Shown here: positions 33,644 to 42,190 of the stretch, in pieces
How the letters are laid out: each line of letters opens with the position of its first letter
Position numbering within the stretch: position 1 is the first letter of the stretch
Source: Mycobacterium sp. Aquia_213
GTDB taxonomy: Bacteria > Actinomycetota > Actinomycetes > Mycobacteriales > Mycobacteriaceae
Length of the DNA stretch: 64,000 nucleotides
Direction: 5' to 3'
NCBI RefSeq assembly: GCF_026625985.1
Contig: NZ_CP113116.1
Span: 1,550,001-1,614,000, forward strand
Program-made: the position numbers and the translations under genes
The notes under the pieces: generated by a model
The model's database searches: none
The model's input: the letters and a program-made list of their open reading frames with translations, nothing else
Told to the model about the DNA's origin: nothing

Positions 33644-34410
33644 AAAAGACTGCGGCGCACGGTGCCCGGCGGCGCCTCCGGATCGACGAACCATTCGTGG
33701 CTGAACACCAATCCGAAAACCTGGGGCGGCACCAGCATCAGCAACCCGAACAGACGCGCGCTGCGCCCGTCGCCGATCTGCGAGCGATGGGCGGCGAAGG
33801 CATCGCGCTTTTGCCGGGCGAACCGCCGGACGTCGATCCGGTGCGTGATCGTCGCTTGCGGGGCGTAGGCGGTGCGCACCGTGTCGGCATCGTAGGGCGC
33901 CGGAATCCGTAGCAGCCGACACAGATTGCCGACGCGACGCAGTAACTCGCGTGGCATCGTCACCTCGAGCACCCGCGGGGTAGCGGCCAACTCGGCGGCG
34001 CGCTTGCCGACGTGATGGACCTGCACATGATCGCGGTGCCCGTAGCCGCCGTTGGGCTGATAGCTCAGCAGCAGCTGCGCCTCCTCGTCGCGAAGGATGG
34101 CGGCCAGTTGCTGTGCCGCCGCTTCGACTTCCGCGCGCGCGAACCTGACCCGGCCGGGCGGGTCGGGGTAGCAGACAGGTCCGAAGCCACTGTCGGCGTA
34201 GCCGAGGCATTCGACTCGGTGTACGCCGAGAATGCTTGCGCTCGAGCGCAATTCATCCAATCGGGTGTCGTCGTCCTCGTCACTTACGCGTCCGTCGGTC
34301 GCGGTCACGAGGACTACTCGATGACCCGCGGCCACTGCTCCGGCCAGCGTGCCACCGGTGAGCACCACCTCGTCGTCCGGATGAGCGTGAAAGGCGACGA
34401 GGGTTGCCAT
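33640..34410 (-). CDS. LmbE/PIG-L family N-deacetylase
   Basis: 256-residue zinc-dependent deacetylase. The AHPDDE motif (residues 9-14; zinc ligands H10 and D13) and the third ligand region GHRDH (124-128) are intact. The family includes MshB and Mca of mycothiol metabolism, but the rest of the sequence does not fit those, so the amide substrate (a GlcNAc-type sugar or conjugate) is open. ATG is 2 nt downstream of the adenylate cyclase stop, so the two form an operon. Confidence 0.88.
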   Translation of the reverse strand: MATLVAFHAHPDDEVVLTGGTLAGAVAAGHRVVLVTATDGRVSDEDDDTRLDELRSSASILGVHRVECLGYADSGFGPVCYPDPPGRVRFARAEVEAAAQQLAAILRDEEAQLLLSYQPNGGYGHRDHVQVHHVGKRAAELAATPRVLEVTMPRELLRRVGNLCRLLRIPAPYDADTVRTAYAPQATITHRIDVRRFARQKRDAFAAHRSQIGDGRSARLFGLLMLVPPQVFGLVFSHEWFVDPEAPPGTVRRSLF

Positions 34411-34412
34411 GG

Positions 34413-36026
34413 CTACTCGCTGTTCACCGGCGAGGCCAGCCGGGTGGGGTGGTCGTGCCCGCGAAGTGTCACGGTCTCACCCAAAGACCAACGGGCACGT
34501 TCGCTTTCGCTCGCGCCCCGGATGGTGTCCGAGGTCGCCAACAATCCGCCCGGGTGCGACTTGGCCAGCTCACACAGCCGGGCAGCCTCGTTGACCGGTT
34601 CGCCGATCACGGTGTATTCGAACCGCTCCTTGGCGCCGACATTGCCGGCGACGACCTGGCCGGCTGCCACGCCGATACCGGCCTCGAGATCGGACATTTC
34701 GCCGGCCAACCGATCGCAGATCGCGCGTGCGGCGCCCAGCGCTTCGTCTTCGGGACAGTCGAGATGATTCGGGGCGCCGAAGATGGCCAGCGATGCGTCG
34801 CCTTCGAACTTGTTGACCAGTCCGTGGTGTCGATCGACTTCCTCGACGACGATCGCGAAGAAGCGGTTGAGTACCTGAACGACCTCGGCGGGCGGTCGGC
34901 TGGTGACCAATTGCGTGGAGCCGATGATGTCGATGAACACGACGGCAACGTGACGTTCTTCCCCGCCCAGCTTCGGATTCTCGCGCTCGGCGGCCGCGGC
35001 GACTTCGCGTCCGACGTGGCGGCCGAACAGGTCGCGCACCCGCTCGCGCTCACGCAGGCCGTCGACCATGGAGTTGAAACCGCGCTGCAGCTCGCCCAGT
35101 TCGGTGCCGTCGAACACCACCAGATCGCCCCGCAGATCGCCCTGCTCGACGCGCTTGAGCGCCGCGCGCACCACCCGCACGGGTGTCGCCGTCAGCCAGG
35201 ACATGATCCACATCAGGATGGCGCCGAAGATGAATGTCGCCGCCGCGATGATCAGCACGCCCACCCCTAACTGGGTCTGGGTCAGGTTCTGCAGCACCAG
35301 CGCGAAGAAGGCCAACAGGCCGATTCCGATTACGGGAACGCCAGAACCCAGGAACCACACCATCATGGTGCGGCCCATGATGCCCGGCGCCAACCGATTG
35401 GGCGGCGGACCCGCCTCGAGGGCCTGCGCGGCCACCGGACGCAGCGCGAACTCGGTGAGCAGATAGCTGCCGGTCGAGACCAGCAGGCCGCAGAACCCCA
35501 CCGTGATCACGAACCGCGGGATGAACTGTGAATTCACCATGCCGTAGAGCGTGGCGAGCAGTACGGAAGCGGTCACCCACAGCGCCAGGACGCCGAGGGC
35601 GACCCGCCACGCCGCCAGAAAAGTATTGCGCTCGTCGTCGTGGGTCGGCGCGCGCTCCTCGATCGCCCAGCGCAGCGCGATCACCGTCCGCCGGGTGATC
35701 GCGTAGGCGCCCAGCGCCAATGCAAAAGCGATGTAGCCGGGTACGACGCCGAAGGTGAGCCAGCCGGGCGCGTCGTCGAACACGCTGGGTTCGGGCACGG
35801 CGACCGTCACCAACAGCACGTTGACGGCGATGCCGATCAGGTTCGCCGCGACGATCATCACGGTCAGGATGATTTGGATGCGTACCCGTCGGCGGGCCTG
35901 GCTCTCGCTCACTCGTCCGAGCAGCCACGAGCCATACGCGGGCGTCTCTGGCAACCGGCCGCTCTGGCGGGTGACCCGTTCGAGCACCCGTCCCAAGCGT
36001 TGCGCCATGCTCTTGTTCGCCGACAT
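34413..36026 (-). CDS. Class III adenylate cyclase, six-helix membrane type with HAMP
   Basis: 537 residues: about six membrane helices (49-75, 92-112, 138-162, 170-190, 220-245, 255-280), a HAMP linker (about 281-333) and a catalytic domain (about 355-525). Metal aspartates D366 (FIDIIGST) and D410, substrate-specifying K406 (NKFEGD), and the transition-state N479 and R483 (PVNEAARL) are all present, so it should be active. It belongs to the Rv1318c/Rv1319c/Rv1320c group; only one copy is here where M. tuberculosis has three. Confidence 0.93.
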   Translation of the reverse strand: MSANKSMAQRLGRVLERVTRQSGRLPETPAYGSWLLGRVSESQARRRVRIQIILTVMIVAANLIGIAVNVLLVTVAVPEPSVFDDAPGWLTFGVVPGYIAFALALGAYAITRRTVIALRWAIEERAPTHDDERNTFLAAWRVALGVLALWVTASVLLATLYGMVNSQFIPRFVITVGFCGLLVSTGSYLLTEFALRPVAAQALEAGPPPNRLAPGIMGRTMMVWFLGSGVPVIGIGLLAFFALVLQNLTQTQLGVGVLIIAAATFIFGAILMWIMSWLTATPVRVVRAALKRVEQGDLRGDLVVFDGTELGELQRGFNSMVDGLRERERVRDLFGRHVGREVAAAAERENPKLGGEERHVAVVFIDIIGSTQLVTSRPPAEVVQVLNRFFAIVVEEVDRHHGLVNKFEGDASLAIFGAPNHLDCPEDEALGAARAICDRLAGEMSDLEAGIGVAAGQVVAGNVGAKERFEYTVIGEPVNEAARLCELAKSHPGGLLATSDTIRGASESERARWSLGETVTLRGHDHPTRLASPVNSE

Positions 36027-36062
36027 GGTGGCGTCAGCCTAATTCGTGGACGACGCTCTAAG

Positions 36063-36743
36063 GTGAGTCGGGTGCGTCTAGTGATCGCCCAGTGCACCGT
36101 CGACTACGTTGGCCGGCTCACCGCGCATTTGCCGTCGGCGCGAAGGTTGTTGCTGTTCAAGGCCGATGGGTCGGTGAGCGTGCATGCCGACGATCGTGCC
36201 TACAAGCCGTTGAACTGGATGAGTCCGCCGTGCTGGTTGACCGAAGAGGTCATCGGCGAGACGCCGGTGTGGGTGGTGGAGAACAAGGCGGGCGAACAGC
36301 TGCGTATCACCGTCGAGGAGATCGAGCACGACTCCAGCCACGACCTTGGTGTTGATCCCGGGCTGGTCAAGGACGGCGTCGAGGCGCACCTGCAGGCATT
36401 GCTCGCCGAACACGTCCAGCTGCTGGGTGAGGGATATACGTTGGTCCGCCGCGAGTACATGACCGCGATCGGTCCCGTCGATCTGTTGTGCCGTGACGCC
36501 CACGGTGGCTCGGTTGCGGTGGAGATCAAACGACGCGGCGAAATCGACGGCGTGGAGCAACTGACCCGCTACCTCGAACTGCTGAATCGCGACAGCGTTC
36601 TCGCGCCGGTCAAAGGTGTATTCGCCGCGCAGCAGATTAAACCGCAGGCGCGAACTTTAGCCACTGACCGCGGGATTCGTTGCCTCACACTGGATTACGA
36701 CAAGATGCGGGGAATGGACAGCGACGAGTACCGGCTGTTCTGA
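36063..36743 (+). CDS. nucS: Mismatch-specific endonuclease NucS (EndoMS)
   Basis: Cuts both strands at mismatches and provides the non-canonical mismatch repair of actinobacteria, which lack MutS/MutL. 226 residues from GTG 36063, equal to Rv1321. The nuclease core has GPVDLL (about 137-142) and VEIKRRGEIDG (E154, K156), and the C-terminus EYRLF is the beta-clamp-binding tail. A longer upstream in-frame extension runs antisense into the cyclase gene and is rejected. GTG start follows GACGCTCTAAG. Confidence 0.95.
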   Translation: MSRVRLVIAQCTVDYVGRLTAHLPSARRLLLFKADGSVSVHADDRAYKPLNWMSPPCWLTEEVIGETPVWVVENKAGEQLRITVEEIEHDSSHDLGVDPGLVKDGVEAHLQALLAEHVQLLGEGYTLVRREYMTAIGPVDLLCRDAHGGSVAVEIKRRGEIDGVEQLTRYLELLNRDSVLAPVKGVFAAQQIKPQARTLATDRGIRCLTLDYDKMRGMDSDEYRLF

Positions 36744-36766
36744 TTTGCCCGATTAGACTTGGCGAC

Positions 36767-37075
36767 ATGGCTCGCCGCCGCACACCGCCTCGCCGGCAAC
36801 AGCTGCCTTCGCTGTCGCCGGCCCTGCGGCGGGTGGAGACCGGGCCCGACGGTCACGACTACGAAGTGCGCCCGGTCGCGGGCGGGCGTGCGCTCAAGAC
36901 CTACCGCTGCCCCGGCTGCGATCACGAAATCCGTTCTGGTGTGGCGCATCTGGTGGTGTGGCCGGCGGACTCGGCCGGAGGCGAATTGCAAACGAGAGAA
37001 GAAGACCGCCGGCATTGGCACACGCCGTGCTGGACGAATCGGGCAAATCGCAGCCCGACCCGAAAGTGGTCGTGA
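36767..37075 (+). CDS. Conserved small zinc-ribbon-like protein
   Basis: 102-residue basic protein, equivalent by position to Rv1322. It has an N-terminal RRRTPPRRQQLPSL segment and a possible metal site CPGCDHEI ... HWHTPCW (two Cys, then His/Cys about 40 residues later), which looks like a degenerate zinc ribbon. ATG at 36767, 23 nt after the nucS stop, so possibly co-expressed. Function is unknown; a nucleic-acid-related role is inference from the neighbour only. Confidence 0.85.
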   Translation: MARRRTPPRRQQLPSLSPALRRVETGPDGHDYEVRPVAGGRALKTYRCPGCDHEIRSGVAHLVVWPADSAGGELQTREEDRRHWHTPCWTNRANRSPTRKWS

Positions 37076-37084
37076 ATCGGTGGC

Positions 37085-37159
37085 ACGGCTCGGAAGCCGG
37101 CTCGACCTTCTTGAAAAAGTAGCCTGAATTCGGTGGACGGCTAGGAAGCCGGCTCGACC
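37085..37159. repeat. 23-bp near-perfect direct repeat at the 3' end of mce
   Basis: The 23-nt blocks at 37085-37107 and 37137-37159 differ by one base (acggctCggaagcc / acggctAggaagcc). The second copy covers the last codons and stop of the epimerase gene, the first lies just beyond it, so the end of the gene has been partly duplicated. Confidence 0.85.
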
Positions 37160-37605
37160 AATTCGATCAGGACGCCGCCGCCATCCTTGGGATGGATGAA
37201 GTTGATCCGCGAGTTCGCTGTGCCGCGCCGGGGTGCCTCGTAGACCAGCCGCACGCCCTGCTCGAGAAGCCGCTCGCAGACGGCGTCGAGGTCGCTGACC
37301 CGGACGGCCAACTGCTGGATGCCCGGACCGCGCTTGTCCAGGAACTTCGCGATCGTCGAGGACTCGTCGATCGGAGCCATCAACTGGATCTGCGCTGGGC
37401 CGCCGTTCGCGCCGGCCACTGACAGCATTGCTTCGCGAATTCCTTGGTCCTCGTTGACTTCCTCGTGCACCAGGATCATGCCGAGGGTGTCGTGGTACCA
37501 GGCGATGGCTGCGTCGAGGTCGGGGACAGCGATGCCGACGTGATCGATCGCCGTCACCAGCGAGGTGGCCAGCAACTGACGGGCGTCAACTTGATCGGTC
37601 GTCAT
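37141..37605 (-). CDS. mce: Methylmalonyl-CoA epimerase
   Basis: Interconverts (S)- and (R)-methylmalonyl-CoA in propionate metabolism, feeding the B12-dependent mutase. 154 residues from ATG 37605 (an upstream in-frame ATG at 37629 is less likely). Glyoxalase-fold signs are IDHVGIAVPDLDAAIAWY near the start (metal His) and GGGVLIELVEP at the end (metal Glu). Equivalent of Rv1322A. Divergent from fadA4. Confidence 0.92.
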   Translation of the reverse strand: MTTDQVDARQLLATSLVTAIDHVGIAVPDLDAAIAWYHDTLGMILVHEEVNEDQGIREAMLSVAGANGGPAQIQLMAPIDESSTIAKFLDKRGPGIQQLAVRVSDLDAVCERLLEQGVRLVYEAPRRGTANSRINFIHPKDGGGVLIELVEPAS

Positions 37606-37685
37606 CACATAAAGGTAACCTGGCGGCAAAGATTGCGCTTCTCGGGGGGCCGAATGGGCCGTCCATGCGTCGCTAGGAGGTTGTT

Positions 37686-38867
37686 ATGACGACATCGGTG
37701 ATCGTTGCTGGAGCACGGACCCCGATCGGCAAGTTGATGGGTTCGCTGAAGGATTTTTCGGCCAGCGATCTGGGTGCGATCGCGATCGCCGGTGCGCTGG
37801 AGAAGGCCAATGTGCCCGCCTCCGCGGTGGAGTACGTGATCATGGGCCAGGTACTGACCGCCGGTGCCGGCCAGATGCCCGCCCGGCAAGCCGCGGTCGC
37901 GGCCGGTATCGGCTGGGACGTCCCGGCGCTCAGCATCAACAAGATGTGCCTGTCCGGTATCGATGCCATTGCGCTGGCTGACCAGCTGATTCGGGCCGGG
38001 GAGTTCGACGTCGTGGTGGCCGGTGGCCAGGAGTCCATGACGAAGGCACCCCACCTGCTGATGGACAGCCGTGCGGGCTACAAGTACGGGGACGTGACGG
38101 TGCTCGACCACATGGCCTACGACGGCCTGCATGACGTGTTCACCGACCAGCCGATGGGGGCGCTGACCGAGCAGCGCAACGACGTCGACAAGTTCACCCG
38201 CGCCGAGCAGGACGAGTTCGCTGCACAGTCGCATCAGAAGGCTGCTGCCGCCTGGAAGGACGGCGTCTTCACCGACGAAGTGGTGCCCGTGAACATCCCG
38301 CAGCGCAAAGGCGATCCGTTGCAGTTCACCGAGGACGAGGGTATTCGGGCAAACACCACCGTCGAGTCGCTGGCCGGTCTCAAGCCGGCTTTCCGAAAAG
38401 ACGGCACGATCACCGCGGGCTCCGCGTCACAGATCTCCGACGGGGCCGCCGCGGTCGTGGTGATGAACAAGGACAAGGCGCAGGAACTGGGCCTGTCGTG
38501 GCTGGCCGAGATCGGTGCGCACGGAGTCGTGGCGGGGCCCGATTCGACACTGCAGTCCCAGCCCGCCAACGCGATCAAGAAGGCACTCGGCCGCGAGGGC
38601 ATCACGGTTGACCAGCTCGATGTGGTGGAGATCAACGAGGCGTTCTCGGCGGTGGCACTGGCCTCCACGCGCGAACTCGGCATCAACCCCGAGATCGTCA
38701 ACGTCAACGGCGGCGCGATCGCGGTGGGACACCCGATCGGCATGTCGGGCGCCCGGATCACGCTGCATGTGGCGCTGGAATTGGCGCGGCGCGGGTCGGG
38801 CTACGGCGTCGCGGCGCTGTGTGGGGCCGGCGGCCAGGGCGACGCACTGATTCTGCGGGCCGGCTAA
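37686..38867 (+). CDS. fadA4: Acetyl-CoA C-acetyltransferase (thiolase)
   Basis: Thiolase II, 393 residues. Catalytic nucleophile Cys in SINKMCLSGIDAIALA (about 90), the NEAFSAVALAS and NVNGGAIAVGHPIGMSGARI histidine motif, and the C-terminal AALCGAGGQGDALIL Cys loop are present. AGGAGG at 37675-37680 precedes the ATG. Equivalent of Rv1323; likely degrades or forms acetoacetyl-CoA. Confidence 0.95.
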   Translation: MTTSVIVAGARTPIGKLMGSLKDFSASDLGAIAIAGALEKANVPASAVEYVIMGQVLTAGAGQMPARQAAVAAGIGWDVPALSINKMCLSGIDAIALADQLIRAGEFDVVVAGGQESMTKAPHLLMDSRAGYKYGDVTVLDHMAYDGLHDVFTDQPMGALTEQRNDVDKFTRAEQDEFAAQSHQKAAAAWKDGVFTDEVVPVNIPQRKGDPLQFTEDEGIRANTTVESLAGLKPAFRKDGTITAGSASQISDGAAAVVVMNKDKAQELGLSWLAEIGAHGVVAGPDSTLQSQPANAIKKALGREGITVDQLDVVEINEAFSAVALASTRELGINPEIVNVNGGAIAVGHPIGMSGARITLHVALELARRGSGYGVAALCGAGGQGDALILRAG

Positions 38868-38872
38868 GCGCG

Positions 38873-38889
38873 GCTGACCACTGGTCAGC
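38873..38889 (+). terminator. 17-bp palindrome just after fadA4
   Basis: GCTGACCA-C-TGGTCAGC is a perfect palindrome with a single central base, starting 5 nt after the fadA4 stop. As RNA it can form a 6-bp GC stem without a T-tract, the I-type terminator form often proposed in mycobacteria; a protein-binding operator is the alternative. Confidence 0.5.
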
Positions 38890-39045
38890 GTTGCTGGAAG
38901 ATCGGATTCGGTGCTCGTTGTGATGTTGCTCTCATGAGCCGAGCAGGGATCTTCGCGGGGCCGCTTTTCGCCCGAATTTCCTCGTGCGGAAGCCCCCGCG
39001 CCACCGGGTGGGTTGGCAATCAGCGCGCATGACAGACTTGACGGC

Positions 39046-39960
39046 GTGACACGTCCGAGATCCTCGATCGGGCCCGCGCTGGCTGGTGCGGTCGACTTGT
39101 CCGGTCTTAAGCAACGTGCTCAGCAGGGCCCACCGGCCGCCGGTGCCGCGGCCCGGCCGACACCTGCGGGGCCGGGAACCACTGAGGTCACCGAGGCCAA
39201 TTTCGAAGCCGAAGTGCTGATGCGCTCCGACGAAGTGCCCGTCGTGGTCGCCCTATGGTCGCCGCGCAGCGAGGCCTGTGTCGAGCTGGTCGACACGCTG
39301 TCCGGCCTGGCCGCCGAGGACGGCGGCAAATGGTCATTGGCGACGGTCAATGTCGACGTGGCGCCCCGGGTGGCCCAGATCTTCGGTGTCGAGGCGGTTC
39401 CCACCGTCGTGGCCCTGGCCGCCGGCCAGCCACTGTCCAGCTTCCAAGGCTCGCAGCCCGCCGACCAGTTGCGCCGCTGGGTGGACCAACTGCTGTCGGC
39501 GACGGCCGGAAAGCTCAAGGGCTCAGCCGGTTCCGAGGACGAGGTGGAGGTCGACCCGGAGTTGGCCCAAGCCCGCCAGCAGCTGGAGGCCGGAGACTTC
39601 GACGCGGCCAAGCAGTCCTACCAGGCGCTGCTGAACGCCAACCCGGACAGCGTCGAGGCGAAGGGCGCGATCCGTCAGATCGACTTCCTGACCCGCGCAA
39701 CCGCACAGCGTCCCGATGCGCTCGCCGTCGCGGATGCCGCCCCGGCCGACATCGAGGCGGCCTTCGCGGCAGCCGATGTGCAAATCCTCAACCAGGACGT
39801 GGCCGCGGCATTCGAGCGCCTGACGGCGTTGGTGCGCAGCACAGCCGGGGATGAGCGCACCCAGGTGCGAACGCGGCTGATCGAGTTGTTCGAACTCTTC
39901 GACCCCGCCGACCCCGAGGTCATCGCGGGTCGGCGCAACCTCGCCAACGCGCTCTACTGA
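39046..39960 (+). CDS. YbbN/CnoX-like thioredoxin-domain protein with TPR tail
   Basis: 304 residues, the same length as Rv1324, from GTG 39046. A thioredoxin fold (about 45-160) is followed by TPR-like helices (about 175-304). The place of the CxxC active site reads LWSPRSEAC: the first Cys is replaced, so it cannot act as a classical dithiol reductase. The arrangement resembles E. coli CnoX (YbbN), a chaperone/holdase. Its stop is 1 nt from the opposing glgB stop; no PE_PGRS gene lies between, unlike H37Rv. Confidence 0.88.
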   Translation: MTRPRSSIGPALAGAVDLSGLKQRAQQGPPAAGAAARPTPAGPGTTEVTEANFEAEVLMRSDEVPVVVALWSPRSEACVELVDTLSGLAAEDGGKWSLATVNVDVAPRVAQIFGVEAVPTVVALAAGQPLSSFQGSQPADQLRRWVDQLLSATAGKLKGSAGSEDEVEVDPELAQARQQLEAGDFDAAKQSYQALLNANPDSVEAKGAIRQIDFLTRATAQRPDALAVADAAPADIEAAFAAADVQILNQDVAAAFERLTALVRSTAGDERTQVRTRLIELFELFDPADPEVIAGRRNLANALY

Positions 39961-39961
39961 T

Positions 39962-42166
39962 TTACTCGGGTTCCAGCCACAGCGCCGACGTGGGCGGCAA
40001 CACCAGCTGCGCCGAGGCCGGGCGACCATGCCACGGGTCCTCGGTGGCGTCCACACCGCCGAGATTGCCGATGCCCGAACCGTTGTAGTCTGTCGCGTCG
40101 GTGTTGAGCACCTCGCGCCAGCGACCGGCGCTGGGCAGACCGAGCCGGTAGCCACTGTGCTCCGCCCCGGAGAAATTGAAGACGCACGCCATGACCGAGC
40201 CGTTCTTGCCGTAACGCAGGAAGCTCAACACGTTGTTGCCGGAATCATTGGCGTCGATCCAGGAATAGCCCTCGGGCGTGGTGTCGCGGCTCCACAGTGC
40301 CGGCCGGTCGCGGTAGATGGCGTTGATGTCGCGCACGAAACGCAGCATCCCGTTGGAGAAGCCCTGCTCGTCGAGCTGCCACCAATCCAGGCCGTTTTGC
40401 TCTGACCACTCGGCGCGCTGCCCGAATTCCTGGCCCATGAACAACAATTGCTTACCGGGGTGGGCCCACTGGTAGGCCAGCAGGCTGCGCAGCCCGGCGG
40501 CCTTGACGTGATTGTTGCCCGGCATCCGGCCCCACAGCGTGCCCTTGCCGTGCACGACCTCGTCGTGACTGAGCGGCAGCACATAGTTCTCGCTGAACGC
40601 ATACAGCATCGAGAAGGTCATCTCGTGGTGGTGGAAGCTGCGGTAGATCGGGTCGCGGCTGATGTAGTCGAGCGTGTCGTGCATCCAGCCCATGTTCCAC
40701 TTCATCGAAAAGCCCAGGCCGCCAAGGTTGGTCGGCCGCGTCACGCCGGGCCACGACGTTGACTCCTCGGCGATCGTGACGATGCCCGGCGCGGCCTTGT
40801 GCGCGGTGGCGTTCATCTCCTGCAGGAACTGCACGGCTTCGAGATTTTCTCGCCCGCCGTAGATGTTGGGTGTCCAGCCGTCCGCGGGACGCGAATAGTC
40901 CAGGTAGAGCATCGAGGCCACCGCGTCCACTCGGAGGCCGTCGATGTGGTATTCCTCGAGCCAGTACAACGCGTTGGCGACCAGGAAGTTGCGTACCTCG
41001 CGGCGGCCGAAGTCGAAAACGTAGGTGCCCCAGTCGAGTTGCTCACCACGCTTGGGGTCGGAATGCTCGTAGAGCGGGGTGCCGTCGAAGCGGCCCAGTG
41101 CCCACGCGTCCTTGGGGAAGTGTGCCGGAACCCAGTCCACGATCACGCCGATGCCCGCCTGGTGCAGCGCGTCGACGAGCGCGCGGAAATCGTCGGGTGT
41201 GCCGAATCGCGATGTCGGCGCGTAGTACGAGGTGACCTGGTACCCCCAGGATCCGGCGAAGGGGTGTTCGGCCACCGGCAGCAGCTCTACGTGGGTAAAT
41301 CCATGTTCGATGACGTAATTCGTCAGATCGGTGGCCAGTTGGCGGTAACTGAGTCCGGGTCGCCACGAGCCGAGATGCACCTCATAGGTGCTCATCGGTT
41401 CGAAGACTGGATTGCGCTGGGCGCGTTGTGTCATCCAGTCCCCGTCGGTCCAGGTGTAGGTGCTCGTCGTCACCCGCGAGGCGGTTTGCGGAGGCACCTC
41501 GGTGGCGAACGCGAACGGGTCGGCCCGTTCGGTGACGACGCCGTCGGCGCCGTGTACGCGGAACTTGTACAGGCCATCCGTCGCGAACCCGGGCCAGAAC
41601 AACTCCCATACCCCGGTAGAGCCCAGCACTCGCATCGGAGCCTCGGTGCCGGTCCAGCCATTGAACTCGCCAATCAGGCTGATGCCCTTGGCGTTAGGCG
41701 CCCACACCGCGAACGACACGCCGTTGACGACGCCATCGGCCGTGGTGAATGAGCGAGGATGGGCGCCAAGGACTTCCCAGAGTCGCTCGTGCCGGCCCTC
41801 GGAGAACAGGTGCAGGTCGACCTCGCCCAGGGTGGGCAGGAAGCGATAAGCGTCGGCGGTCACGTGCGCGCCGGAACCGTAGTCCACCTTCAGTCGGTAA
41901 TCGATAAGGTCCGCGAACGGCAACGCGACGGCGAACAGACCGGATTCGAGATGCTGCATGGGGAATTCGTCGTCACCGACGAGCGCGACGACGTCCTGCG
42001 CATGCGGGCGGAAGGCCCGGATGACGGTGTGGTCGTCGTATTCGTGAGCGCCCAGGATGCTGTGCGGGTTGTGGTGCGTGCCGGCCACCAGCCGGGCCAA
42101 GTCGCCCGGGTCAGGCGCCAGGTGCGTCCTGGCGACTTGCTCGGTTCGGCTCTCGGTTCGACTCAT
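39962..42166 (-). CDS. glgB: 1,4-alpha-glucan branching enzyme
   Basis: GH13 enzyme adding alpha-1,6 branches in glycogen/alpha-glucan, the last step of the GlgE pathway. 734 residues: CBM48 N-terminal domains (about 20-220), the (beta/alpha)8 barrel with GLRVDAVASMLYLDYSR (nucleophile Asp), TIAEEST (acid Glu) and LPLSHDEVVHGKGTL, then a C-terminal beta domain. ATG at 42166, 24 nt downstream of the glgE stop, so one operon. Confidence 0.96.
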   Translation of the reverse strand: MSRTESRTEQVARTHLAPDPGDLARLVAGTHHNPHSILGAHEYDDHTVIRAFRPHAQDVVALVGDDEFPMQHLESGLFAVALPFADLIDYRLKVDYGSGAHVTADAYRFLPTLGEVDLHLFSEGRHERLWEVLGAHPRSFTTADGVVNGVSFAVWAPNAKGISLIGEFNGWTGTEAPMRVLGSTGVWELFWPGFATDGLYKFRVHGADGVVTERADPFAFATEVPPQTASRVTTSTYTWTDGDWMTQRAQRNPVFEPMSTYEVHLGSWRPGLSYRQLATDLTNYVIEHGFTHVELLPVAEHPFAGSWGYQVTSYYAPTSRFGTPDDFRALVDALHQAGIGVIVDWVPAHFPKDAWALGRFDGTPLYEHSDPKRGEQLDWGTYVFDFGRREVRNFLVANALYWLEEYHIDGLRVDAVASMLYLDYSRPADGWTPNIYGGRENLEAVQFLQEMNATAHKAAPGIVTIAEESTSWPGVTRPTNLGGLGFSMKWNMGWMHDTLDYISRDPIYRSFHHHEMTFSMLYAFSENYVLPLSHDEVVHGKGTLWGRMPGNNHVKAAGLRSLLAYQWAHPGKQLLFMGQEFGQRAEWSEQNGLDWWQLDEQGFSNGMLRFVRDINAIYRDRPALWSRDTTPEGYSWIDANDSGNNVLSFLRYGKNGSVMACVFNFSGAEHSGYRLGLPSAGRWREVLNTDATDYNGSGIGNLGGVDATEDPWHGRPASAQLVLPPTSALWLEPE

Positions 42167-42190
42167 GTTGGTATCCCCTTCCGGGCCCTC

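Noticed and set aside
35640..36062. N-terminal extension of nucS into the cyclase gene
   Set aside because: The extension is antisense to the cyclase coding region; the GTG at 36063 gives the exact length of the known family.
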